A DNA stretch of 64,000 nt from Acetobacter tropicalis (lineage in GTDB: Bacteria; Pseudomonadota; Alphaproteobacteria; Acetobacterales; Acetobacteraceae): the NCBI RefSeq assembly GCF_001580915.1, contig NZ_LHZQ01000215.1:20251-84250 (forward strand), read 5' to 3'. Below, piece after piece: positions 1-7,787 of this stretch; positions within the stretch are counted from its first letter, which is position 1; each line of letters opens with the position of its first letter. The translations under genes and the position numbers were made by a program. The notes under the pieces were generated by a model, which worked only from the letters and a program-made list of their open reading frames with translations, was not told the origin of the DNA and did not search any database.

Positions 1-846
1 AGGAGCCGGCAGGTAATCGATAATGGCGTCAAGAAGCGGCTGAACGCCTTTGTTCTTGAAGGCCGTGCCACACAGAACCGGACGGAATTCGCCGGAGATG
101 GCACCCTTCTTGATGCAGCGCTTCAGGGTTTCAACAGAAACATCGCCGTTTTCGAAGTACTCTTCCATAGCCTTGTCATCGACAGCCAGAGCGGTGTCGA
201 GCAGGTTCTGGCGGGCTTCAGCAGCCTTTTCCTTCAGATCAGCCGGAATTTCCTCATCATGGAACTTCGCGCCCAGTTCACCGCCTTCCCAGACGATGGC
301 CTTCATTTCAACAAGGTCCACAACGCCGAGGAACTGGTCTTCCGCACCAATCGGCAGTTGCAGCGGGATAGCAACGATATCCAGCTTTTCTTTCAGCGTG
401 TCGAATGCACGGTAGAAGTCTGCACCGGTACGGTCCAGCTTGTTGATGAAGATGATGCGCGGCACCTTATAGCGGTCAGCCAGACGCCAGTTGGTTTCAG
501 ACTGCGGCTGAACACCGGCCACACCTTCAATGATGAACACGGCACCATCGAGCACGCGCAGCGAACGGTTCACTTCGATGTTGAAGTCGATGTGTCCGGG
601 GGTATCGATGATGTTGATGCGGTGGTCGTTCCACACACAGGTCACGGCAGCGGAGGTAATCGTGATACCGCGTTCACGTTCCTGGGCCATGTAGTCAGTG
701 GTGGTGTTGCCTTCGTGCACTTCACCAATTTTGTGAGACACGCCGGTGTAGTAAAGGATACGTTCAGTCGTGGTTGTCTTGCCCGCGTCAATATGCGCGG
801 TGATCCCGATATTGCGGATCTTTGACAGTTCGGATTTGGCGGACAC
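1..846 (-). CDS. fusA: Elongation factor G, N-terminal 282 residues (cut by window edge)
   Basis: This is the translational GTPase that drives ribosomal translocation. The reading frame runs off the left edge, so only the GTPase domain and the start of domain II region are present. Visible motifs are the P-loop AHIDAGKTT, the switch region RGITITSAA, the G3 box DTPGH and the G4 box NKLD. The start is GTG at 844-846, with a GGAGG-like site just upstream. No ATG fits the conserved N-terminus [19 protein letters not shown]. Upstream lies rpmB rather than rpsG, so this copy is not in the usual rpsL-rpsG-fusA-tuf order. Whether a second fusA exists elsewhere cannot be seen. Confidence 0.95.
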   Translation of the reverse strand, partial: MSAKSELSKIRNIGITAHIDAGKTTTTERILYYTGVSHKIGEVHEGNTTTDYMAQERERGITITSAAVTCVWNDHRINIIDTPGHIDFNIEVNRSLRVLDGAVFIIEGVAGVQPQSETNWRLADRYKVPRIIFINKLDRTGADFYRAFDTLKEKLDIVAIPLQLPIGAEDQFLGVVDLVEMKAIVWEGGELGAKFHDEEIPADLKEKAAEARQNLLDTALAVDDKAMEEYFENGDVSVETLKRCIKKGAISGEFRPVLCGTAFKNKGVQPLLDAIIDYLPAP

Positions 847-1065
847 GAAAACCTCCAGAAAACAGGTCAGGCGCGATGGAATTTCCTTCGCGCCTGTGGC
901 CGCCGAACACCGTGCTGGCACCTGAGAAACCCAGATAGCCCGGCTGCCGGAAACCGGCCGATAGACGTAAGGCGCTGACACCCTGCCAGACGCCTGAACC
1001 ACAGAAACCGGGCCGGTCAGATCATGACAGGTCCGGAAACTGCAGAATTAGGCAGAACCCCTGAA
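847..1065. other. Intergenic region upstream of fusA
   Basis: These 219 bases separate rpmB from fusA. They carry GC-rich short inverted stretches around 935-965 (CCGGCTGCCGG followed by AAACCGGCCG). I see no credible gene here. The space probably holds the fusA promoter and 5' untranslated region, but I cannot pick out clear -35 and -10 boxes. Confidence 0.4.
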
Positions 1066-1371
1066 TCAGGCGCCAGCAGCAGCCTGCTTTTTGGCCTGAA
1101 CGCGCAGCACACGGCGTTTGATCACCTGTGCTTCTTCCGGCAGCTTGCGGTTAGGCGTGCTGGTCAGGAAGGCGTCAAGGCCACCATTGTGCTCAATGGT
1201 GCGCAGGCCGCGGGTGCTGACACGCATACGCACAGCAGTGCCCAGCGTTTCAGAGGTCAGGGACGCTTCCTGCAGGTTAGGCAGGAAACGACGACGGGAT
1301 TTGTTGTTGGCATGGCTGACGTTATTGCCGGTCAGCACGCCTTTGCCGGTAATCTGGCAGCGACGGGACAT
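1066..1371 (-). CDS. rpmB: 50S ribosomal protein L28 (bL28)
   Basis: This is a 101-residue structural protein of the large ribosomal subunit. It begins [20 protein letters not shown], the typical bL28 N-terminus, and has the conserved RRRFLPNLQ segment near residues 26-34. The ATG at 1369-1371 follows an AAGGATGAG ribosome-binding site. A longer reading from 1431 has no family support. The C-terminus (KKQAAAGA) is basic and Ala-rich, as in other alphaproteobacterial L28 proteins. It stands alone; L33 is not adjacent. Confidence 0.96.
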   Translation of the reverse strand: MSRRCQITGKGVLTGNNVSHANNKSRRRFLPNLQEASLTSETLGTAVRMRVSTRGLRTIEHNGGLDAFLTSTPNRKLPEEAQVIKRRVLRVQAKKQAAAGA

Positions 1372-1484
1372 TGTCTCATCCTTGTCTAATAGAAACAGAG
1401 GGCCGAGACAGATTTTGCCCGGCGACCACATTCAGGATTGGCGCGGCTTATGGCTGAGCCACGGCCTTCCGTCAAGGGTTGACC

Positions 1485-1778
1485 TCAGGCTTTCTCGCTT
1501 TCAGGGCCGTTTTCTCCGGCCATGGAAGCATGAACATCCCCTGAGCGCACACTCTGAGCGGCTGAATCAAGAATGCGCAGAATGGTATCCTTGTCCATGC
1601 TGCGCGCAAGCAAACCCAGCGAACCACCCAGCAAGGCTGAGGCAATAGCCAGCGGGGGCTGCTTTTCCTTGATCAGGTGCTCAACCGCACTTTCAATGAC
1701 CACAGCGCACCGGGCCAGATCATCTGGCACTTCGGGAGTAGTGCCAGACGCGGGTGTATTTCCTGCCGTATCCGTCAT
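1485..1778 (-). CDS. Conserved-looking 97-aa protein of unknown function
   Basis: I do not recognise this family. The frame opens with ATG and lies 84 bases after the ABC exporter on the same strand and 113 bases before rpmB. The first 20 residues are Pro/Thr/Gly-rich and probably disordered. Residues 20-80 read as two or three amphipathic helices with a glycine-rich stretch (SALLGGSLGLLARS). There is no signal peptide and no convincing membrane span. Codon use resembles the neighbouring genes. It is probably a real cytoplasmic protein restricted to related bacteria. Confidence 0.7.
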   Translation of the reverse strand: MTDTAGNTPASGTTPEVPDDLARCAVVIESAVEHLIKEKQPPLAIASALLGGSLGLLARSMDKDTILRILDSAAQSVRSGDVHASMAGENGPESEKA

Positions 1779-1862
1779 GAAATCTTCATCCTTTTCTTTC
1801 CTAGCAAGGATACGCCGAGCCTTCCCGCCGCCTTGCGATTCGTCTCCATGCGGGCCGTCTCC

Positions 1863-3701
1863 CTAGCGGGACACAGCCTCTGCCAGACGCTCTGTAACAC
1901 CTTCCGCACCCTGAGCAGCCCACATGGCTGCATAGTGCCCTCCTGCGGCAAGCAGGGCCTCATGCGTGCCACGTTCAAGCACACGCCCCTGCCCCATCAC
2001 CAGAATCTCATCCGCGTCCACAATGGTGGACAGTCGGTGAGCAATCACAAGTGTGGTGCGCCGTGCGGAGACGGTTTTCAGAGCAACCTGAATCTCCTGT
2101 TCGGTATGTGTGTCCAACGCGCTTGTGGCCTCGTCAAGCACAAGAACGCGTGGGTCTTTCAAAATCGTTCGGGCAATGGCCACGCGCTGCTTTTCACCGC
2201 CAGAAAGCTTCAACCCACGCTCGCCCACCTGCGTATTATACCCCTCAGGCAGGGACATGATGAAATCGTGAATCTGGGCCAGCCGTGCTGCCTGCTCCAC
2301 CGCGCTCGGGCTTGCATCAAGGCGACCATAGGCAATGTTGTAGCCTATGGTCTCGTTAAACAGGACGGTATCCTGCGGCACCACACCAATGGCCGCGCGC
2401 AGATCTGCCTGCCGATAGGCCCGGACATCATGACCGTCCACCATCACCGCGCCGGACCAGACATCATAAAACCGGAACAGCAAGCGGCTGATGGTTGATT
2501 TGCCAGCCCCTGTGGAACCCACAATCGCCAGTTTCTTGCCAGGTTGGGCAACAAAGCTGACCCCATGCAAAATCTCGCGTTCTGGGCCGTATCCAAAACG
2601 CACATCCCGGAATTCCACTTCTGCGGCGTCCGAATCCTGAAGGTGCGCGGCAATGGGCAGCGGATGAAGAGAATCAGCGACCTCCACATCTTCTTCCACC
2701 AGCCCAAACATGTGCTCCAGATCAACCATGGCGGTGCGTATGGCTGAATAGACAGACCCCAGAAAATTCAGTGGCCCATAAAGCTGCAGCAGATAGGTGT
2801 TCACCATCACGAACTGCCCCACGCTGATTCGCCCGGCTTCCACATCCCGTCCGGCCAGCAGCATGATAAGCGTGAGAGCAACCGCAATAATGGCGGCCTG
2901 CCCAAAGTTCAGCAGGCCAAGGGAATACTGGGTCTTGCGGGCCGCCTGCTCATAACGGGCCTGTGCGTTATCATACCGTTTTGCCTCATGGGCCTCGTTG
3001 CCAAAATACTTGACGGTTTCATAATTCAGCAGGCTATCCAGCGCCTTGCCGGTTGCTTCACTATTCGTTTCGTTCATCTCGCGGCGGATGCCCAGACGCC
3101 ATGCGGTGAACTTCACCGTAAAGCCAATATAAGCGGCGATCATCACCCCGATCAGCACCACATAGCGCCAGTCAAACACCCGCCAGATCACCACAGCCAC
3201 CAACAGGGCCTGCAAGATGGTGGGGGAAAGAGACATGCCCATGCGCAACAGGGTTTCCACCCCTTCCGTGCCGCGTTCAATGGCACGGGTCACGCCACCG
3301 GTGCGGCGGTCAAGATGGAAGCGCAGGGAAAGCTTGTGCATATGCTCAAAGCTGCGGAAGGCGGTCTGCCGTGCCACGCGGAAGCGCACAGGGGCAAAAA
3401 GGGAATCGCGCAGGTTGGTCAGGGCGGCCGAAACCAGCCTGACCAACCCGTATCCGATAATCAGGGCAACAGGCGCCAAGGCCAGACTCTGGTGATGGGA
3501 AAGCCGGTCCACCACCTTGCTGTAGGCCAGAGGCACGGCAAGGGTCGCCAGTTCTCCCCCCACCATGACCAGCAGGACCAGAATGACGCGCCACCGCAGG
3601 CTCCGGTTTTCACGGGGCCAGAGATACGGCAAGAGACGAGAGAGCGTGACGGAAGCCGACTGTTCTGGCGGCCCGGAAATACGACGTTGACGAGGTGACA
3701 T
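1863..3701 (-). CDS. Atm1/HMT1-type ABC exporter (fused permease and ATPase)
   Basis: This 612-aa half-transporter has an N-terminal six-helix exporter domain (about residues 25-330) and a C-terminal nucleotide-binding domain. The latter shows Walker A GSTGAGKST, signature LSGGEKQR, Walker B VLVLDEATSALD and H-loop AHRLST. Features such as NYETVKYFGNE in the permease are typical of the Atm1/ABCB7 branch. Known relatives are inner-membrane homodimers that export glutathione conjugates, heavy-metal adducts or a sulfur compound for Fe-S metabolism. I chose ATG 3699-3701 because the conserved region begins soon after it; the frame is open back to 3746. The substrate is inferred from family only. 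gshB lies about 20 kb away. Confidence 0.9.
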   Translation of the reverse strand: MSPRQRRISGPPEQSASVTLSRLLPYLWPRENRSLRWRVILVLLVMVGGELATLAVPLAYSKVVDRLSHHQSLALAPVALIIGYGLVRLVSAALTNLRDSLFAPVRFRVARQTAFRSFEHMHKLSLRFHLDRRTGGVTRAIERGTEGVETLLRMGMSLSPTILQALLVAVVIWRVFDWRYVVLIGVMIAAYIGFTVKFTAWRLGIRREMNETNSEATGKALDSLLNYETVKYFGNEAHEAKRYDNAQARYEQAARKTQYSLGLLNFGQAAIIAVALTLIMLLAGRDVEAGRISVGQFVMVNTYLLQLYGPLNFLGSVYSAIRTAMVDLEHMFGLVEEDVEVADSLHPLPIAAHLQDSDAAEVEFRDVRFGYGPEREILHGVSFVAQPGKKLAIVGSTGAGKSTISRLLFRFYDVWSGAVMVDGHDVRAYRQADLRAAIGVVPQDTVLFNETIGYNIAYGRLDASPSAVEQAARLAQIHDFIMSLPEGYNTQVGERGLKLSGGEKQRVAIARTILKDPRVLVLDEATSALDTHTEQEIQVALKTVSARRTTLVIAHRLSTIVDADEILVMGQGRVLERGTHEALLAAGGHYAAMWAAQGAEGVTERLAEAVSR

Positions 3702-3823
3702 AAGCCGGATGTGACATGCCTTCCGTATTTTGCAACCCCGCTGCACCTTGCCACTGCCGCGCGCAGACCAGATATAAAGTTGCGTAATCCTCTTTTTTCT
3801 TCACCAGCACGACAGGATTCTGA
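3702..3823. promoter_or_regulatory. Divergent promoter region, ABC exporter / Nudix
   Basis: This 122-base gap lies between divergently transcribed genes and must hold promoters in both directions. An AT-rich patch around 3772-3805 (ATATAAAGTTGCGTAATCCT) is the likeliest core promoter for the plus-strand Nudix gene. No operator-like palindrome is evident. Confidence 0.4.
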
Positions 3824-4702
3824 ATGCCGTCCGACGATATGCCTTTTCTTCGTCATCTCAGGCTGTGCAACACCGCCGTCGTGCCCGGAGACCGTTTTCC
3901 TTTCTCGCTTGGCGGCAAACCGGCTGGCTGGATTGATCCGGCCATCGCCGATCGGCTTGAGCAGGAAGGTCTCGGCTCCCGCACCAAGGGATTTGCCCTT
4001 GCCAACCCGGCGGAACTGGAAGCGCTGGGGGAAAAACTGGCTCAGGAAGGGTTTTACCGATCACATCATGAACTGTTTGATGTGATGACTGATCTGGACC
4101 AGCCTGTGATTGCCCGTATTGACCGGGGGGCCCTGCCACTGTTCGGTTTGGTGGCAATCGGTGTGCATATGAACGGGCTGGTCCGCAAATCGGACGGACT
4201 TTATCTGTGGACAGGCCGCCGCGCCCGCAACAAGCGCTTGGACCCCGGCAAGCTGGACCATCTGGTGGCAGGCGGGGTGCCAGCGGGCCATTCCCCTGCT
4301 GAGGCTTTGCTGAAAGAAGCGGCTGAAGAAGCGAGCATTGGCCCGGAACTGGCCGCACACGCCAAGGAAGTGGGGCGGATTCTCTACGCTCTCAACCGTC
4401 CTGAAGGGCTGCGGCGCGATATCCTGTATTGCTATGATCTGTTTCTGCCGGAAAGCTTTGAGCCCGTTGCGGCTGACGGAGAAGTGGAATCCTTCAGCCT
4501 GATGAAGCTGGAAGATGTGTTCGCACTGGTGCGGGACACCGACGAGTTCAAATTCAACGTGAACCTCGTGCTGATTGATCTCTTCCTACGCCATGGACTG
4601 ATTGACCTGCACTCCGCCGAGGGCCGTGCCTTGCAGGACGGGCTGGCGCGTGGCCTCTCCCCGGCGAGTCCGGGCAAGGAGCATGTCACAGTACCCGCCT
4701 GA
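3824..4702 (+). CDS. Nudix hydrolase with N-terminal DUF4743-type domain
   Basis: This 292-aa protein has about 120 residues resembling the DUF4743 domain found before Nudix domains in thiamine-pyrophosphokinase-related proteins. A Nudix fold follows (about 130-265). The Nudix box reads GGVPAGHSPAEALLKEAAEE. It retains the core KEAAEE metal-binding glutamates, but the first Glu of the canonical G-x5-E-x7-RE-U-x-EE-x-GU pattern is His and the consensus Arg is Lys. Family members hydrolyse nucleoside-diphosphate-linked compounds; oxidised thiamine derivatives are one reported substrate class for eukaryotic relatives. The substrate here is unknown. Monocistronic, ending at a strong terminator. 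Confidence 0.85.
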   Translation: MPSDDMPFLRHLRLCNTAVVPGDRFPFSLGGKPAGWIDPAIADRLEQEGLGSRTKGFALANPAELEALGEKLAQEGFYRSHHELFDVMTDLDQPVIARIDRGALPLFGLVAIGVHMNGLVRKSDGLYLWTGRRARNKRLDPGKLDHLVAGGVPAGHSPAEALLKEAAEEASIGPELAAHAKEVGRILYALNRPEGLRRDILYCYDLFLPESFEPVAADGEVESFSLMKLEDVFALVRDTDEFKFNVNLVLIDLFLRHGLIDLHSAEGRALQDGLARGLSPASPGKEHVTVPA

Positions 4703-4722
4703 AACGGCAGCCAAACCTCATG

Positions 4723-4764
4723 AAAAAGGGCAGTGCACTCATCCGGGTGCTACTGCCCTTTTTT
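4723..4764. terminator. Bidirectional rho-independent terminator
   Basis: The inverted repeat AAAAAGGGCAG ... CTGCCCTTTTTT sits between the convergent Nudix and glnD genes. The inner stem is extended by TGCAC/GGTGC-like pairing. An A-run on one side and a T-run on the other make it work in both directions. Confidence 0.93.
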
Positions 4765-4784
4765 ATACAGTCTTATGCTACCAC

Positions 4785-7736
4785 TCAGGCGGACAGGCGC
4801 GCGTCCAGCAGCGCCTTGGCTTCTGCTTCGGCCGCTTTCATGCAGGACAGCAAACGGTCACGGATTTCGTCCAGCCGCTTCTTGTCTGTAATTTTAAGCC
4901 CGAACAGATCTTTCACATAGAAAACGTCAACAGCCCGCACGCCATAAGTGGTAATATGGGCAGAGGCGATCTGAAGGTTTTCCTCGCTCATGGCCGCTGT
5001 AACGTCATGCAGCAGGCCGGGGCGGTCCCGCCCGTTAATCTCGATCACGGTGTACGTGTTGGATGCCCCGTTATCGATCACCACACGCGGCGGCACATGG
5101 ATGGCCCGCATCCGCAGCGGCATATGGCCAAACCCGGCCCGGGCAATTTCCGTCCCGATATCAAGCTGACCGCTCAAGGCCTGTTCAATAAGGGAAGACA
5201 GACGCGCAAGCCGATGCGTTTCTTCATACGCGCTGCCTGCCGTATCCTGAATCCAGAAGGTATCCAGTGCCATGCCGTGCATCATGGTATGAATACGCGC
5301 ATCCACAATGGATGCGCCGGCCAACGCCAATGCCCCGGCAATTTTGGAAAACAGGCCGGGAACGTCGATGGTATAGACGGTCACTTCCGTCACCCCGCGC
5401 GCAGGCAGAGGCAGCACCTCAACCGTCAGCGGCGCATCCTTGGCATCAGCCTCGCGGATCAGACGGGCATGGCGTTTGTGTGTCTCATGATCGAAGGAGA
5501 GCCAGTAACCGGCATAGCCCAGATCAAGAAAGCGGTTGATGTCACTTTCCGGCACCCCGTCTTCGGCCAGAATTTCAGCCGTTATTTCCTTGGCATGGCG
5601 TACGCGCACATCGCGCTCGGTTGTGGCCAGCCCGCCCGCCAGCACTTCTGCCACGCGCACATAAAGCTCCCGCAGTAGCGTGGCTTTCCACGCGTTCCAC
5701 ACGCGGGAACTGACGGCGCGCATATCCACAATGGTCAGCAGCAACAGCAGGCGCAGCCGTTCCGGTGACTGCACGATATCCGCAACGTCCAGAATGGTTT
5801 TGGGGTCATCAATATCGCGCTGGAACGCAGTATGGCTCAGCAGCAGATGATGCAGCACAAGCCAGGAAACCGTTTCCGTTTCCTCGCCAGACATCCCCAG
5901 CCGAGGGCAGAGATCGGCGGCTATTTCCGAACCAATCTCCGAATGATCGCCACCCCGGCCCTTGGCAATGTCATGCAGCAGCACGGCCATATAGAGCGCC
6001 CGGCGGGAATGCAGCCCCTTTACCAACTCATACGCAACCGGAATTTCATCCGCCATGCGGCCAGAGGCCACTTCATCCATGATGCGGACGGCCTCTATCG
6101 TGTGCTCATCCACGGTAAACACATGATAGGTATCAAACTGCATCTGGCCCACAATACGGGCCCAATCTGGGATAAGACGACCAAAAATACCGGTTTCATT
6201 AAGGATATGCAGCCAATGGGCGTGACCGGGTGGTGTGGGTTGCTCATAAGAGGGAACAGCCGTGGCAGCCACCTCTCCCTCCGGCACGGCAGCTTCCTTC
6301 CGGCGACGTGGGGGTTCGAGAGAAGTTGTTTCCCCGCACAGCAAATCCAGAAAAATACGCGCCGCTTCCGGGTCATCACGCAACGCAACAGCCCGACGCT
6401 CCCAGCGGATCAACTGATGCCGGGCCAGAGGATGCAGCGGTCTGCGCCGCAGGCGCGCCCAGTCCAGCAACTGCATCATTCTGATGGGTTCCTGATCGAA
6501 CGAGATACCCCGTTCGGGCAGAATTTGCCCATCCAGCAACGTAAAGCCTGCTTCCCGCATGGCCTCATCCGGCTTGGCAGCCGTGGCAACCGGTCCTTGT
6601 GCCTGCCGCAGCACGGCTGGTTCAAGCACATGGGTCAGCCGCATAACTTCACGCGCAGTCAGGAAGTAATGGCGCATGAAGCGCTCAACACCGTTCTGGC
6701 GACCGTGACGGGTATAGCCCATACGCGCGCCAATAACGGGCTGCATATCAAAGGTCAGGCGTTCTTCGGCTCGCCCGGCCACGTAGTGAAGGTGCAACCG
6801 CACCGTCCACAGGAAATCCCACGAGCGGCGCGCACGGGCGGCTTCCTGCTCGGTCAGAATCCCCATCCAGATAAAGTCTGGAGCCAGCAGGTCTGTCACA
6901 TGGCGGGTGCCAAACGTGTTGCGGCACATCCAGTAGAGCGTTTGCAGATCACGCAGCCCGCCGCGCCCTTCCTTGATATTGGGCTCGACCAGATAAGGGC
7001 TGTCTCCAAACCGGCGGTGCCGTTCCAGCCGCTCACGCCGTTTGTCCTGAATAAAGCCAGCAGGCCCTGCTTCCACACACGCCACAATGTAACGCGCTTC
7101 AAACATGGCGAAGAGCGCGGCATCACCCGTCAACAAGCGCGCATCCAGCAGAGCCGTACGCACCGTGCTGTCCTTACGCGCTTCTTCAATACACTCGCTT
7201 ATGGTGCGCGTAGCATGCCCGACCTTTAAGCCCAGATCCCACAGGAAATAGAGCACATATTCCACCAGCCGATGGGCAGCTTCCACATTATCTTCTTCTG
7301 TCAGAAACAGAAGATCAATGTCGCTGAACGGGGCAAGAAGTCCGCGTCCATACCCCCCGGTGGCCGCTACAACCAGACGGCCCGCTGGACGATGATCCGC
7401 TTCTTTTTCTTCAGCCCCATTCGCTTGCCCTGTGGCCCGCAAAGCCAGATCGACAATGCTGCGGAGCATCACATCCGTAAACGCGGCAATCAGCTTGGCC
7501 GCCCCTGTGCCCTTGAGCACATGCTGCTCAAACCGGCTGCGGACATCCGCCTGATAGCGCCCCAGATGCCGACGAAAAATGGCAACGGCTTCATCACGCG
7601 GTGGAATAGCCGCGTCTTCTGGTGTGGCGTCCCTCAATTCCCGGGCAAGGCAAGCCGCCAGCCCCTCCGGAGTAAGGAGAGCCAGTGCGGTGACATCGGG
7701 CTGCCCGGAGGCAGCTGGTGCGGGGGAAGTCGACAT
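4785..7736 (-). CDS. glnD: PII uridylyltransferase / uridylyl-removing enzyme
   Basis: This 983-aa bifunctional nitrogen sensor uridylylates PII proteins when glutamine is low and removes UMP when it is high. Domain order is visible: nucleotidyltransferase domain with GGYGRGLLAPFSDIDLLFL (about 127-145, Asp139 and Asp141 as metal ligands), a linker, an HD domain with LLHDIAKGRGGDHSE (about 580-600), and two C-terminal ACT domains (about 795-870 and 905-975, the second containing GRDRPGLLHDV). Length is normal for the family. The ATG at 7736 has AGGAG about 13 bases upstream. It shares an operon with nothing obvious; mutS ends 51 bases upstream on the same strand. Confidence 0.97.
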   Translation of the reverse strand: MSTSPAPAASGQPDVTALALLTPEGLAACLARELRDATPEDAAIPPRDEAVAIFRRHLGRYQADVRSRFEQHVLKGTGAAKLIAAFTDVMLRSIVDLALRATGQANGAEEKEADHRPAGRLVVAATGGYGRGLLAPFSDIDLLFLTEEDNVEAAHRLVEYVLYFLWDLGLKVGHATRTISECIEEARKDSTVRTALLDARLLTGDAALFAMFEARYIVACVEAGPAGFIQDKRRERLERHRRFGDSPYLVEPNIKEGRGGLRDLQTLYWMCRNTFGTRHVTDLLAPDFIWMGILTEQEAARARRSWDFLWTVRLHLHYVAGRAEERLTFDMQPVIGARMGYTRHGRQNGVERFMRHYFLTAREVMRLTHVLEPAVLRQAQGPVATAAKPDEAMREAGFTLLDGQILPERGISFDQEPIRMMQLLDWARLRRRPLHPLARHQLIRWERRAVALRDDPEAARIFLDLLCGETTSLEPPRRRKEAAVPEGEVAATAVPSYEQPTPPGHAHWLHILNETGIFGRLIPDWARIVGQMQFDTYHVFTVDEHTIEAVRIMDEVASGRMADEIPVAYELVKGLHSRRALYMAVLLHDIAKGRGGDHSEIGSEIAADLCPRLGMSGEETETVSWLVLHHLLLSHTAFQRDIDDPKTILDVADIVQSPERLRLLLLLTIVDMRAVSSRVWNAWKATLLRELYVRVAEVLAGGLATTERDVRVRHAKEITAEILAEDGVPESDINRFLDLGYAGYWLSFDHETHKRHARLIREADAKDAPLTVEVLPLPARGVTEVTVYTIDVPGLFSKIAGALALAGASIVDARIHTMMHGMALDTFWIQDTAGSAYEETHRLARLSSLIEQALSGQLDIGTEIARAGFGHMPLRMRAIHVPPRVVIDNGASNTYTVIEINGRDRPGLLHDVTAAMSEENLQIASAHITTYGVRAVDVFYVKDLFGLKITDKKRLDEIRDRLLSCMKAAEAEAKALLDARLSA

Positions 7737-7787
7737 TGGGGTCGGATTCTGCTCCTGAGGACGGTCTTTATTTAGTGGAGATCCACA

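Noticed and set aside
4602..5678. 358-aa plus-strand open frame spanning the terminator and the glnD 3' end
   Set aside because: It runs through a strong terminator and antisense to the ACT domains of GlnD; composition is shadow-like.
5832..7229. 465-aa open frame on the plus strand opposite glnD
   Set aside because: It lies wholly inside glnD on the other strand, has no recognisable domain, and reflects GC-rich codon bias.
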